A model generated the notes under the pieces. That model made no database searches, was not told where the DNA came from, and saw only the letters and a program-made list of their open reading frames with translations. Shown piece by piece: positions 26,061-43,019 of a DNA stretch of 64,000 bases (its first letter is position 1; each line of letters opens with the position of its first letter). The stretch spans positions 11,692,913-11,756,912 of the forward strand of contig JAJEKV010000024.1 of assembly GCA_021234155.1 (NCBI GenBank). Reading direction: 5' to 3'. The position numbers and the translations under genes were made by a program. Source of the stretch: Isoetes taiwanensis (Eukaryota; Streptophyta; Lycopodiopsida; Isoetales; Isoetaceae).

Positions 26061-26363
26061 CCTACTTTGGTAAATGATAACTTGTCCAACTCGGCATGTA
26101 ACAAGGGTTGCCATGTAGGTTATCGAGTTGTGCATATTTACACATGATATGTGTTGCTTACAAGATGTTCATGTTGTTGTGACTTGTATTTGCGTTTGAC
26201 ACGTCCCAGAAGGAGACGCTGAGACGTGCCAAAAAGAAGTCGCGTGGCAAACAAAATTTTATCAAATGCTTACATGGCGACCTTATTCGCCCAAAATTTG
26301 AGACATGGTCAGTGTAAAAATGTCCTTAGGTTTGCAAATCACAACTATTTCTCACTGCTGGGC

Positions 26364-28522
26364 ATGGCATCAAGAGCTTTACTCCGGCAGTGCACGCGTC
26401 AGGTTTCAGGTCTCCGGTAAGTATCCTATAGCTTTGGACATAGTATTTCTCTAGTGCAAAATGAAAAAACTTCGCTTCTCCTCAGGCATGGCTTGGCGGG
26501 ATCAAACCCTGGCGTTTGCTTTCAGGACGTGTTATTGCCCATGACATTGCGCAATATTGACGTCTTTACTCGTCCTTCCATAGCTCAATTTAGCATTGCA
26601 CGTAATGATGCATCGGAATTTAGAAGTTATGCGCGTAGCAGACATGAGAAAAAATCCCAGTCTACTGTTATGTATCTGATTGCCTTGGTTGTGGGCATGG
26701 TTGGATGTACATATGCAGCAGTCCCACTGTATAGAAGATTTTGTCAAGCAACAGGATATGGAGGGACTGTGCAACGTCGTGAGGTAGGCACTAGGCATCA
26801 ATTTACTTTATAAGATTTTGAATCTTTAAGATTTTAGATTGAGTTGGGAGGCTCCTTGAAATGTTTGACATGCAGTGTGTCAAGATATGAATATTGCAGA
26901 CTGTGGAGGAGAAAATAGCTCGTCATGGAGATGAATCTTTGTCGCGGTAGGAAGTGATAACATGTTGATGCTTGTATCATGATTTCTTATTGGTTTTGAT
27001 GAAGTTTTTTTTCATTTTGGCAGCGAGATTGTAGTACAATTCAATGCCGATGTTGCAGATGGGATGCCATGGAAATTCACTCCATGTCAGCGGGAGGTAT
27101 TTTTTTTTAACTAAAGCAGCAGATGCACGTTTAGACATGGAAAAAATTACAGCAAAATGGGACTCACTAACCATTTGATTAAATCCTCTTCTAGCCTTGT
27201 GTGAAGGTCTCAATCCTTATTTTAATTAAGCTGGAAGCGAATAAAATCAGAATGAGGGTGAAAGTCTCTAGATGATCATTAGCATCGATTATTATCTGCT
27301 TCTTATGTTGTTGATTAGCCACAGAACAGGAAGTGTGGGCTTGTGACTGGTAGTCAAGTAGTTGACAGATGGAAACTGCAAAGCTTAATTTGACAAGGGA
27401 AATCATGTAATTGACCAGAAGATGCAATCTTTTTCTGGAGACATTGAGTATGCTATGAAATGTGGCTTTTAGCTGTTTTTGGGACGAAATTGGCGCGAAC
27501 AGCATTAGGGTTCACAATTCTCTTATCGTATGAGCTAGAGTTCTTGTGGAACAATCCTTCTTGTCCATTCTTTGGGATGAAATTGGTGCGAACAGAACTG
27601 AGGTTCACAATTCTTTTTATTACAAGAGCTAGGGTGCTCTTGAAACAATCCCTCTGTATCATAAATAGCCTTGCATTGACAGTATATAAAGAACTTTCAA
27701 GGGGCTGATCCTTGTTTTCCCTGAATCCTGAATACCTTACTACATCTATATGTTAGACTGTCTGTACAATTGCTTGTCTTAACACTCCACTGTGTTCGTT
27801 CATTGTTTTCCCTTGCATCGTGTCAGTTTTGTGTTGTTTGTTCCCACTTAATTATCGACCTGGATCATAACGTATAAACATCTATGAAGCTTTTGTCCAA
27901 TTGAACCATACTGGAAGTAAACTGGCTTGCGGGATTTCTCTCTTGATGGGATGTGCAAAAATGGATTGTCGAGAGTCGGTGTATTTCTTCCTTGATCCAA
28001 AAGCCAGCTGGTTAGAAGGCCCATTGGTGTGAGTAATGTATAACTGATGCACGATGTTTTGACTGCCCTTTTTATGCTGTACAGGTGAAGGTAAAACCTG
28101 GACAAAGTGCATTAGCATTTTATACCGCTCAAAATTTGAGTTCTGAGCCCATCACTGGGGTATCAACATACAATGTCACACCGATGAAGGTAACTGTGGA
28201 TGATGCTTTTCTTCGTTTCATCTGGTGGTGCATTTCTAAATGGCACTTTCTTAATACTATGGTGTAGGCGGGGCTTTATTTCAATAAGATACAATGTTTC
28301 TGTTTTGAGGAGCAACGGCTTTTACCTGGCGAAAAGATTGATATGCCGGTGAGTATCATAACATTTGCAGCGTATTGGCAACACAGACTAAGAATCATGG
28401 ATCTTGGTTTCATGCAGGTCTTCTTTTATATTGATCCTGAGTTCGCTTCTGATACCAAACTGGATGGAGTTAATAAGTTAATTTTATCGTATACCTTTTT
28501 TAAAGTAGAAGATTCAAAGTAG
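26364..28522 (+). CDS. COX11: Cytochrome c oxidase assembly protein COX11, mitochondrial
   Basis: COX11 delivers copper to the CuB site of cytochrome c oxidase subunit 1 from the intermembrane-space face of the inner mitochondrial membrane. Seven exons with GT-AG borders and matching phases: 26364-26416, 26486-26783, 26900-26946, 27024-27096, 28085-28189, 28268-28348 and 28418-28522 (TAG); about 253 residues. The N-terminus (MASRALLRQCTRQVSG) resembles a presequence. One membrane helix lies around VMYLIALVVGMVGCTYAAV, followed by the family signature PLYRRFCQATGYGGT. The conserved core includes QFNADVADGMPWKFTPCQRE, KPGQSALAFYTAQN, ITGVSTYNVTP and the copper-binding CFCFEEQRL. An in-frame ATG at 26274 gives a 30-residue longer N-terminus; 26364 is preferred because it opens a typical basic presequence. 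The gene appears intact. Intron 4 is about 1 kb long. Confidence 0.96.
27478..27655. repeat. 93-bp tandem duplication inside COX11 intron 4
   Basis: TTTGGGACGAAATTGGCGCG at 27478 recurs as TTTGGGATGAAATTGGTGCG at 27571. Both units run on through GGTTCACAATTCT to an AACAATCC end. The units have diverged by roughly 15-20 percent, so the duplication is old. It has no coding role. Confidence 0.75.
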
Positions 28523-31867
<3,345 letters not shown>

Positions 31868-32319
31868 GTTGGCCACATGGGGGTTGAGAGATGATTTGAG
31901 AGATGGGGAGAGATGGGAGATGGCGAGAGATGAAGGGAGAGTCAAAAATTTGGCTCTCCCTTTGGGAGATAAAATGCCCCTAACTATTGTTAGGGGCGTT
32001 CCCATTAACCCTCTCGGCTGTTTTATGGTTAGGGGCATAACGGCCGGTTATTGAGTTTTGGCGCTCGAAAACTCTCCCGGAAATCGAGCCACCAATTCCG
32101 ACCCCTTCAAGAAATGATCCCATGTTCTTTGATCTGCCCGCGCACCTCCTGCTCCAATTCCGCATCAGGGTGTCGAGATCGGCCTTGCAATCCAAATTCC
32201 TCAAGCATTTGCATTAAGATTTCGGGTCTCAGGTTTGGAATCCTTCTTGTAAATTTCTGATTTAAATTGTGTTCAAGAAGTAATTTACTGTCAAATTCTA
32301 TTACAGCAGACTCTAAATC

Positions 32320-33513
32320 ATGACTAGAGCTTCTAGATCTGCTCTTCCAGCAACCGCGAAACCCTTTGTGCCCCCTAGATCCGAGAAATTGCCTGCTAAG
32401 AGGCCGAAGAAGATGACTGGTCAAATTCCTGAATCTGATGCATTGCAGATCAGCTCTCAGCCTGAAGGTGCAAAGGATTGCAATCCGAGGAAGCAGAAGA
32501 AGGCAATGGTTCCAAAGCCTGGTGAGTCGATGCCCCCTGATAATTCTTTGGCCTTGATTGTTCATGGAAGTGATGCTGATGCCATTGAAAGCAAGAAAAG
32601 AAAGCGTCCTGTTGATTGGTCTGACAATGCAATTGGCACAATGCTTTCCTTGATGAAAGAATATAAAGTGCATAATAATGGAAACATTAATCTATCCGCC
32701 AGTCAGTGGAGAGAGATCATGATAAAACTTCGACATTCAGTTGAGGGCTTAGAAGATATAAGGCAGTTGAGAAACAAATGGGATAAATTGCAGATTAAAT
32801 TTAGGGATGAAAAAGAAGCTTCAGATAGGACTGGAGCAGAACCTTCGAAATGGCCATGGTTTGAAGTCATGGAAGATTTAAAGCAGACGACGCACTAATG
32901 AGAGAGACATACCTGGTGGTGGAGATGATGGATCTTTTGGTCCCGAGGCATTTCAAGAAGCTGATATGTTCACAAATGAATTTATGTCTCAAGCATTCTA
33001 TGAGACAATTGGCACTGAAGCTTCCTTTGTTGAAGAGGAATTTGTAAATGTTGAGAATGTGAATGTTGAGAACAATGGAGGTGTTCCTGCCAGTCCATAC
33101 AGTCCAATTGGGAATGGCAGTATAGACAATACTAGTGCTCTCGCAGAAAGAGACTCCAAGTGGCTGCAATATTTCTGATACAAGCCCAAGATCTGCTGCT
33201 TGCAATAAACCAGGAGTTTATGGGAAGCCAACAACCAAAAGAAGATCTCGAGTTCATATAGATGAAGATATTGCAGCAGGCATATCTAAAATGGCAAACA
33301 GTTTTGGGGAAAATGAAGCAAGAAAATTGGAGTTCATGAGGGAGGATTCGTGAAGAAGAAAGCGAAATTGATCAAAGAATTAGAGACAATGAGATCAGCC
33401 AACAGCTTGAAAATTGCTGAATCAATGGCCACTATGACACAAAGCATTTGTCAGATGACAAAAGATACCCTCCTGGAGATTGCCAAGCTTGCTTCATCGA
33501 AATCAAGTTCCTA
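32320..33513 (+). pseudogene. PIF/Harbinger ORF1: Myb/SANT-like DNA-binding protein
   Basis: This is the partner protein that PIF/Harbinger transposases need for DNA binding and nuclear import. The N-terminal 190 codons are open (32320-32898). They include a basic KKRKRPVDWSD segment and a trihelix-like Myb/SANT domain with WSDNAIGTMLSLMKEYK, SASQWREIMIKLRHS and RQLRNKWDKLQIKFRD. Beyond 32898 the sequence stays readable only with frame changes: an acidic region with EAFQEADMFTNEFM (to 33178), a basic HIDEDIAAGISKMANSFG segment (to 33353), and a coiled-coil-like C-terminus ending near KLASSKSSS with a stop at 33511-33513. About three frameshifts make it a pseudogene. Confidence 0.85.
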
Positions 33514-33865
33514 AATTGAGGTAATTCACCTCTCAATTCTATACTGCTTTTTTACATTATTCTCGTAATACTGCATTCACGATGCATTTCGTTATTTTGA
33601 GATTCTAAGTTGATGTCACATGTTTGTCTCATATTGTCTCATGTGATGTAATGGTTAGGTCATTTTCAATTCTTTAAGAATTTTTCTATTTGCAAACTGA
33701 AGTCGCCCGACATAACAACCGCTTGGTATTGGTCCGTAGTATTGGTCTTATTATTCCAATATATGATTTCGGACCATTATAGATTCTGGTCCATTGTACC
33801 ATCAGCCAACAATACATAAATGCGTCTTCGTTTAGTGTGCCAAACATTATTTCTTCCTTTTTCTA

Positions 33866-34240
33866 TTGAGGAGATGGCGAGGGCGATGGTGCGGAGCGCC
33901 GGGATTCCGCCATCGTTTGCCATCTCCAAGCTCCTCAAGCTCCTCAAGCTCCTCAAGCTCTGCAGCCATGTCTGTCGGTTCCTCAAACTCTGCATGCACA
34001 GTAGAGGAGAATGAGGTTTCCATACTTCAAACAAGGAAGATCCACAATTCCATTACTGCACAAGCTTTTGTGCAGTATCTGGATATGGGGACCGTAAGAA
34101 TAGAGGAAGAGTTGTTCCAGTGGGCTATGAATGCACCTGTGCGACAGAAGGTGCATGTGGAGTTCACGTTTGTCAAGGTTTCTGGTCAGTGGGTGCTCAT
34201 GGAGATCAGAACTCCGACAAACAGTTGTGTAGCTTGTTGA
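33866..34240 (+). CDS. Unrecognised ORF carried inside the PIF/Harbinger element
   Basis: About 125 codons of open frame; the first ATG of this frame is at a Met downstream of the Ser run, and an overlapping frame has an ATG at 33874. The N-terminal part is Ser-rich because of a triplicated CTCCTCAAG unit (33929-33962). The rest has ordinary composition: EENEVSILQTRKIHNSITAQ, FVQYLDMGTVRIEEELFQWA and KVHVEFTFVKVSGQWVLMEI. It is not typical of Harbinger proteins and I do not recognise it. It may be a host gene fragment captured between ORF1 and the transposase. Its translation is unproven. Confidence 0.4.
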   Translation: MRRWRGRWCGAPGFRHRLPSPSSSSSSSSSSSAAMSVGSSNSACTVEENEVSILQTRKIHNSITAQAFVQYLDMGTVRIEEELFQWAMNAPVRQKVHVEFTFVKVSGQWVLMEIRTPTNSCVAC

Positions 34241-35419
34241 AGACGCCCTGCTATGTTTTTTTTTGGTTGCTGGCGACTGTAAACCCATGCAGAGGAAGAT
34301 GATCCTTCCTTTTTTTTGTTTTTTTGTACTTATGTTGTTTTAAGACGACACAGCTCGGATTCTCTCTACTCTCGACTAAAGATATCCTCTAATATAACCT
34401 CCCTGTAGAAACGTCTTGGCTTTCTTCACTCTGCTAATCCTGTGCTTTTTTGGTAGCACACCTTTTGTATATTACGGCACTTACATAAATCAAAGTAATT
34501 TAAGTACAATGTTCTACTGGTTTTTAGTTTTATTTTTCGTACTATTGAGTTGTTTCTGGTTTTTGTTCACAGATTGTCTTGCAAGTCATTGTCTTGCACT
34601 CTTCTAACGGTTTGACAGGGATGCTTGAGTTTCAGCAATGTTGTTTTACATTTATAACAGAAAAGCAAGTAACAAAAAAGCAAATGTTACTTTAGGTTTG
34701 ATAATCAAGTTTCTGTAAAAGCCAGAAACAGAAACTGTACTTTTGAGTTCATTTAGTACAAAGTTCACTAGTTGTGAAATTGTTTGTGCACAGATTTAAG
34801 TTTGTAGTTGTGTTATTAACAGGGATCTTTAAGTGTGTCCAACTCAATGCTTTCTGAACATAACATGGAAATAGAACTCTACATAGACATAACTGTTTCA
34901 CAAAATGAGTTCACAAACAAAGTATTGTGTGTTTAAGTTTGCATCATTTGCTGAATGTTATGTTATCTGAATAGTAGCAAATGTTACTTTAGGTTTCTGT
35001 AAAAGCAAGAAACAGAAACAGAAAATACACATTTCAATGCCACAAAGCACATTGCTTAATTCACAATCCACAATTCACAAAACACAATTCACAATACACA
35101 ATATGTCCAACTCAATTGTATCTGCACATGGAAATAGAACTCTACATAACTATTTAAGTTTGCATCATTTGCTGAAAAGAGCAATTATTGTCTTCTTTTA
35201 CAATGGCCGAGAACCAAAAAAAATTTAGAATTATGTACCAAGAGTTCAGTACCAAGAATTATGTAACAATAATTTGGCAGCATTCAATCTCCATTCACTT
35301 GTTCCAAATTCTGGAATATGACATGTCTAATTTGATCCCCTTCTTTCTTCATCCTTTTGTTCATTACCTCTGTCTCATAATATTCAATTTCAGGAATATC
35401 AGGTTGCAATGGCAAGTAA
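34241..35419. other. Non-coding interior of the PIF/Harbinger element
   Basis: AT-rich sequence with a short CACAATTCACAA-type repeat at 35050-35105 and no recognisable coding sequence. Confidence 0.5.
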
Positions 35420-36920
35420 TCCAAAAAGATCCCGCATGATACGTAAATTCCACAAGACACAAGTAGCATGGATTATTTTGGTCGCTCTACCAACATGGAT
35501 AGGCAATGCCTTTAAAATTCTGAATTTTTTCCTTAACGATACCAAAACCATTTTCTACACAAACTCTACCTCTCGCAAATCCTTTTTATTAAATCGCCAT
35601 AGGCTCCCTTTCCATCGTGGAATACTTTAATCGAAATCTTCGAGAGGGATATCTTTGAATCCCCAAAGCAAAGATTTGTGGAATTGTAATACCACCTCCT
35701 GATCGGTCATTTGACCCCGACTAATCTTTTTTTTACATCATCCGAATAGTAGGCTCTTGCATTATCTGTTTGGCGACCAACCTCTTGTACAACAAACTTT
35801 TCTTAAATTGATTTGCATCATGCACAGAACCAGTCCTATTCACACAAACATTAATAAAAATTCTTTGGTGAGTAACCACACCTTGCATAAGGCAGGAATG
35901 TCTTTTGTGCCTGGAATAATAGTCATCACCCTTGTCTTTGCTCCATGGTTTTCTGTACAAATATATATGAGATCCATCAACAGCTCCAAATATATTTGGT
36001 ATACCTGTTGCATCTTCAAAATCTTTGTTTATGTCCAACAATCTTTGACCTGTTGGTAAAGCAATGAACCTCTTGTAAAGCATAGTCTTGGATGCCAAGA
36101 CAAGAGTTATTTTTTTCGTGTATTTCTGCACAGTAGCTTTACCTACATAAAATCTTTGACCTACATGCAAGGGTTTCTCGCCATGTGCTAAAAAATAAAG
36201 CACCATGGCCACTGCTTTCCTGGGATCAACAGGCAGTCTGACCTTCATTCCAGGCCTGATTAAGTAAGGCACAATCAGTCGAACTAAATTCTCAAATGCA
36301 GACCTCTTCATCCGATAGAACTGGTGCCACATATCGTCCTCAAAAGAGGGGAGGCAATTCCAAGCGTGATTATCAATGTTGTCCCACTGTGTTGTCTGCC
36401 TTGGACATACCCAAAATCTTCGGGGAGGCCTCCTTAATCTCGAACAAGCTGCTAGGAAGAGTGTGGATGCTGCACACATGTGATGAATATTATCTTCTAC
36501 CTCTGCATTCTGCTCTAAAATATCCATTGACCCTTCTCGTTCATTCTCCTGTATCAAATGTAGACAGTAGCTGGGTGAAAGCATGTTAGGGCCTACATAA
36601 AAAATTACCAAAAAGGTACTTTTCTGTGTACTTCTGTGCAAGTACATAATTGTATTTTAAAGTACCTAGACTACAAGATTGACTAAAAGAAATTGTGTTA
36701 TGTTCAAGAGTAGCAGTACATACATGTTGTAAGGTACTTTGTGATGTCAAGAAGACGTTAAGAACTCAAATATATCATCATCTTTGACTACCCAGAATAT
36801 TTTCCAGGTAGTTTCCAAAACATGTAGGCCCTAACATGCTCTTACCCAGCTTTGGAAAGCCAAGCCGAGTTGAATAGCCCTCAAAAGCATGGCAATCATG
36901 CCCAAAATGACCGGATCCAT
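35420..36920 (-). pseudogene. PIF/Harbinger DDE transposase
   Basis: Endonuclease that excises and inserts the element. The start is probably MDPVILGM at 36920, interrupted at 36848 by a family B MITE and resuming at 36572 with YCLHLIQENEREGSM. The main frame runs to 35733. The helix-turn-helix-like N-terminal part includes MKRSAFENLVRLIVPYL and YVGKATVQKYTKKI. The first catalytic Asp is in FGAVDGSHIYL and the second in GSVHDANQFKKS. The third residue, Glu in CVENGFGIVKEKFRILK (about 35560), is found only after frame changes downstream of 35733. The motifs identify the DDE_Tnp_4 family. Frameshifts in the C-terminal third and the MITE make it inactive. Confidence 0.9.
36573..36847. mobile_element. 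MITE, family B copy 1 (4-bp target duplication AGCT)
   Basis: A 275-bp element with TIRs GGGTGAAAGCATGTTAGGG and the inverted CCCTAACATGCTCTTACCC, flanked by AGCT at 36569-36572 and 36848-36851. It sits in the transposase coding sequence. Removing it with one AGCT joins FQS to YCLHLIQE in frame, which confirms the 4-bp duplication. Interior GGTACTTTT/AAAGTACC motifs are shared with copy 2 at 40109. Confidence 0.85.
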
Positions 36921-37174
36921 CAAACAATGCAAATCCGGGCCGCGAAGTCTGATTGTAGAGCTGAGATTGAACAAAAATGGCTCTTGAACACAAAAAATGG
37001 GACAACAGAAACTGGAAAACAATGATATGGGATATTTCGATACTCACCAGGAGGCAAAATCTTGCCTGTGGGATAATTCGAGCTTGCAGATGGCGCCAAG
37101 GAAGAGGCGGAAAGAAAAATCCCGGTGGACTCCCTCCCTTTCCGGTGGATCTCCCTCCTAACGGGCCTGTTAGT

Positions 37175-37200
37175 GGACGAGAGACATTTGTCTCTCGTCC
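37175..37200. repeat. Hairpin GGACGAGAGA / TCTCTCGTCC
   Basis: Perfect 10-bp inverted arms around a 6-base loop, just outside the proposed right end of the PIF element. Confidence 0.85.
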
Positions 37201-37223
37201 ATCTCTCAAGGCATACCGTATAA

Positions 37224-37259
37224 TTTTTATCTCTCGTCGTATACGACGAGAGATAAAAA
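37224..37259. repeat. 36-bp perfect palindrome
   Basis: TTTTATCTCTCGTCGTA followed without a loop by its exact complement, plus one more T/A pair at the outside. The core CTCTCGTC is shared with the hairpin 30 bp upstream, so both may derive from the tip of one inverted-repeat element. Confidence 0.9.
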
Positions 37260-37280
37260 AATTCCGTGCATGTGGCTAAC

Positions 37281-37283
<3 letters not shown>

Positions 37284-37332
<49 letters not shown>
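37284..37332. repeat. (GA)n microsatellite at the 3' end of LINE3
   Basis: About 49 bp of pure GA abutting the LINE3 tail (TTCAC)n with no intervening sequence. The other end of LINE3 abuts the GA tract at 39348. Confidence 0.95.
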
Positions 37333-39450
<2,118 letters not shown>

Positions 39451-39520
39451 AATGAAATGAAATTGTATTATTACGTCTGTGAGACCGCCAGGTCTATAAG
39501 ACGTTCAAAACAGTACATTA

Positions 39521-42500
39521 TCATGTATAAAAAATATCGTCTAATGCATCATCAGTAAGTAATGCATTAACCCCTCCCATCTCTTCCTCATCCATTTCCT
39601 TTACCTCCATTCTTTTTAGACATCCCTCTGTAACCCAAGATTTCAAGTATGTACGCCCCAATCTGGACACCTGGGAGATCAAAGAAGTCAACAAGAGTGT
39701 AAGCCTGCGTACCATGTTTAATGCGGAAGTCAATGTATGCCGAACAATGAAGAAGCACGTGTGCTTCGTCCTCAAGTGTTCCAGTATCACATAACTTGCA
39801 TGATCTAAGCTCATGTGGGATATCATTCCACCTGTCTATCTCAACCCCTAGCCTGTGCGAGCTCAGTCTCATTCTGCATATGGCTTGTCTATAACTAACT
39901 GAGATATGTTCCTGAAGGTACCTGGCTCCCTTTAGCGTAGGGTTGATGTGACTCCTATAAAACTCCTTCTTAACTGCACCTTCTCTCCAGCACACGCGTG
40001 TGACATTTCTCCTAACTCACCCTCGAATATCATCTTTATACATCCCCAAATCATCCATATACATCCCCCACCTGGCTAGCCAAAGTTCTATGTCTGCAAA
40101 CCACCCCTGGGTAAAAGCATGCTATGGTGTACCACTTTTGGAACCCTCAAAAGTACCTACACTGGGTACTTTTAAAACTGGTACTTTCTGTTTTTCTTTC
40201 CGTTAAAATCAATCAAAAAATTTTGAATTGAAGGTCAATAACATGTCAATCTATAGTATTAAAGGATAACAATACTATTAGAGACTAATATAAATGGATT
40301 AACTCTCAAACCTCTTATTTATTGCAGCATTTATGCAAGTTCCCAGTACCCAGTGCTGGGTACTTTTCTGGGTAGTTTCGCACTCCCTAAAAAGTACTTT
40401 AGATGGTACACCCTAGCATGCTTTCACCCCCCTTTACACGTGTCTCCTCCAGGGCCAAGCGTGGGAGGCTATCATCAGACATAATATAGAGGACTTTATA
40501 CACATAATGAAGAGTCCTGCAAAGTGCTTCTGCTTCCAGGGAAAACATTCCACACTCCACTAAAAGCATATCATAAGGCGTTTGCATTTTGATGCCTAGT
40601 TAGAAATCTTTTCTGTATTTTCTCAATTTTCTTCCATCTGTCCAATGCCAATCCTGGCCCCCAAACTTCACAACCATATAACACAACCGATTGCACTAAA
40701 GCAATATACAACTGTTTCTTCATATCAAAGTTCCATATATCTGCTTTTCTACACCTGCGCTGCATAGCATAAAGGGCTTTAAGCCCGCCATCTGCTTTTT
40801 GCTCGGCTGCCAAGTTCTAGTTTGGGCTTTTGTCTACAACCAAGCCAAGATATTTATAGCTCTCCGCCAATTCAACAGGTTCTCCTTTATACAACACTTT
40901 AATATGGTCTACCTTGTTAGCCCCAAACACTACTATTTTGGTCTTAGCCATATTTACCTTCATGCTTTTCGCATCACAAAAATGACCCAAAGCATCCAGA
41001 TGTCTATGTAAACCCGCTACACTTCTGGACAGTAGCACAACATCATCAACATACAATAAAAGCAAAAGAACATACCCATTCATAGTCATGCCATCGCCAC
41101 CATGTCGCTTAATCCACTCTTCTAATTGGTCTATGAAAAGACCAAAAAGCGTAGGTGATAATGGGCAGCCCTGCTTAACCCCCACATTACTCTCAACATG
41201 CTCCTCACTAGTGTAAGGAAACGAGAGCCGAATCAGAACCTTATCATAAAGCCTCGCAACTGCTTGTCTATAAGCAAGTGGTACCTTGAGCGCTATCATT
41301 CTGTCCCACAAGTGTACTCTTCCAACCATATCAAAGGCTTTAGAAAAGTCTACAAATAATGCATATAACGGCTTCCTCTTCCCAACCACAGAATCCATCA
41401 TTGCTCTCATTGTTACCAAGTGGTCAGTCGTAGACTTCTTGATCCTGAATCCTGCCTGCCCTTTTGCCCTCACATCATTGGCTTCAGCCCATGCACTAAT
41501 TTTAGTGTTCAGTATGGTAGAAAAGAGCTTAGCATAAAAGCTACATATCATAATCATACGGTAATTATTGGGATCAGATTCATCACCTGCCTTATGAAGA
41601 GGAATGGCCCTATTAATTTGCCATGTATGCGGAAAACCTTCTCGCAAGACAGCATTGAACAACTTTAATAGAATTTCTGCCACACTATCTCCTGCCCATT
41701 TAAACATTTCAGCCATAAGACCCTCTGCATCAGCAGCCTTACCATTGGACAACTTTTGTAACCCATCAGATATGTCCTCCAAAGAGAAGCACAAATCTTC
41801 CCCACACATACTGCCCATCGATGTATTAATGCCATCTATGTGATACAATTTTCTATCATGTTCCATCAGAGTACTAACCTCAATAGATGCGCTTGTTTTT
41901 TGAGACGGTTTCAGTCTATTCCAGAACTTTTTGGGGTAGGCAATCAACTCTCTGACCATCTGCTCATGCTTCTTATGCAAATATGCTCTTTTCTTCCTTT
42001 TGACCATCCATATATATTGTTTTCTAGCTCGAGACTTTGCATCCCCTTTTGCCAGTTTAAACTTCTCCCTTTGCACCCTGCACTCTCGGTCAAACCAGCC
42101 ATTGCAAGGCAGCCCTAAGCGTTGCCTATTTGAGATGAAACATGTATTGGCTGACTCCAGAACCATTTGAGTTAGGACATGACTAATGTCTTCCGCTCTA
42201 GTTGGCCATGAAATAGTGGAAACTAGTTTATCACAACAAGCCTTATACTCTTCAGATTTTTCATATCTCATAAGCTTAATGGATGGTTGTGGCCGTAGCT
42301 CAGCATCACTGTCAGTTATACCTGCAATACGAAGGACAATTAGTAAAGGCTCATGATCAGATTCAATATTGTCCTTCCCGATAGAAAAGCTAGCCACTTG
42401 TTTTGCAAAAGAAGGCTTGGCCAAAACATAGTCTACAACACTCGCCTCTCTACATGTAAGTGCTCCTGTTCCTGGAAATTTGGTCGTCCCATTATAGATA

Positions 42501-43016
42501 ACCAAATTTAAACCGCTACATAAAGCCAAGACATGATTACCCTGGGGAGAAGGCCAACGTACTTTGTCTTCTGAATGTCTATCCCACCCAGTTTCTGTGA
42601 GCTCAACGTCATCTAGCATTTCAACCCATTCTGGGTTCCCATCAACACTAATTAGCAGCTTGTCTTTGAGACGTCCTTCCATTAAAATCACACCCATATC
42701 ACTAAAGTAAAAAACATCCTGCTCCAACTGTGCAAAGGGGTCATCTCTGTCCAGCTCGCCATTATTATACATAGGGGATCCACGGGGCGGATAATAACAT
42801 CCAGCAATATAAATATTTCCAAATTGTCCTGGTACAACAATCGAAATGGTCTGAAGAGATGCCTTTGCATAAATAACATTGACTAACGATACATATTCGT
42901 TTCTTACAAAACAAGCAATGCCGCCATATCCCTTATATCTCCACCCCTTTGGGGACCAAACTGAATGCATCAACTTAAAGCCAGCAATATCGGGCAATCC
43001 CGATTCCTTATGTTCT
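39521..43016 (-). pseudogene. LINE2 ORF2, main part: endonuclease and reverse transcriptase
   Basis: Continues from the ORF2 start on the far side of the CACTA insertion (59897-59990). The long frame 42997-40817 covers the endonuclease (NIYIAGCYYPPRG, DYVLAKPSF, IESDHEPLLIVL) and the reverse transcriptase (INRAIPLHKAGDESDPNNYR, LFVDFSKAFD, GVKQGCPLSPTLFGLFIDQL). The active-site box reads YVDD instead of the YADD seen in LINE1 and LINE3. The endonuclease GDFN motif is visible only in a shifted frame near 42685, indicating a small indel. The C-terminal part is split by a stop at 40817, frame changes near 40590, the MITE at 40109-40429, and a frameshift after the knuckle CKLCDTGTLEDEAHVLLHC. It ends with an acidic tail and stop at 39521. 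Confidence 0.88.
40109..40429. mobile_element. MITE, family B copy 2 (4-bp target duplication CCCT)
   Basis: A 321-bp element with TIRs GGGTAAAAGCATGCTATGG and CCCTAGCATGCTTTCACCC, flanked by CCCT at 40105-40108 and 40430-40433. It lies in LINE2 ORF2. Removing it with one CCCT restores ETRVKG-WFADIELWLARWG in frame, matching the homologous site in LINE1 (REHGWYHKG) and LINE3 (KDKGWFQD). The interior shares GGTACTTTT and AGTACC blocks with copy 1. Confidence 0.88.
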
Positions 43017-43019
43017 CCT

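Larger units (their letters stand above)
31993..37169. mobile_element. PIF/Harbinger DNA transposon, decayed
   Basis: The assignment rests on its two genes: a Myb/SANT-like ORF on plus (32320-33513) and a DDE_Tnp_4-type transposase on minus (35420-36920). Proposed ends are TTA at 31990-31992 followed by GGGGCGTTCCC, and GGGCCTG followed by TTA at 37170-37172. TTA is the usual PIF/Harbinger target. The terminal inverted repeats match only loosely (GGGGCGTT against AGGCCCGTT), so the boundaries are tentative. A family B MITE interrupts the transposase gene, and an unrelated ORF lies between the two genes. Confidence 0.8.

Noticed and set aside
26226-26363. Longer COX11 N-terminus from a GTG at 26226 or ATG at 26274
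   Set aside because: GTG is not a normal plant start. The 26274 ATG is possible, but the 26364 ATG opens a typical basic mitochondrial presequence; transcript data would settle it.
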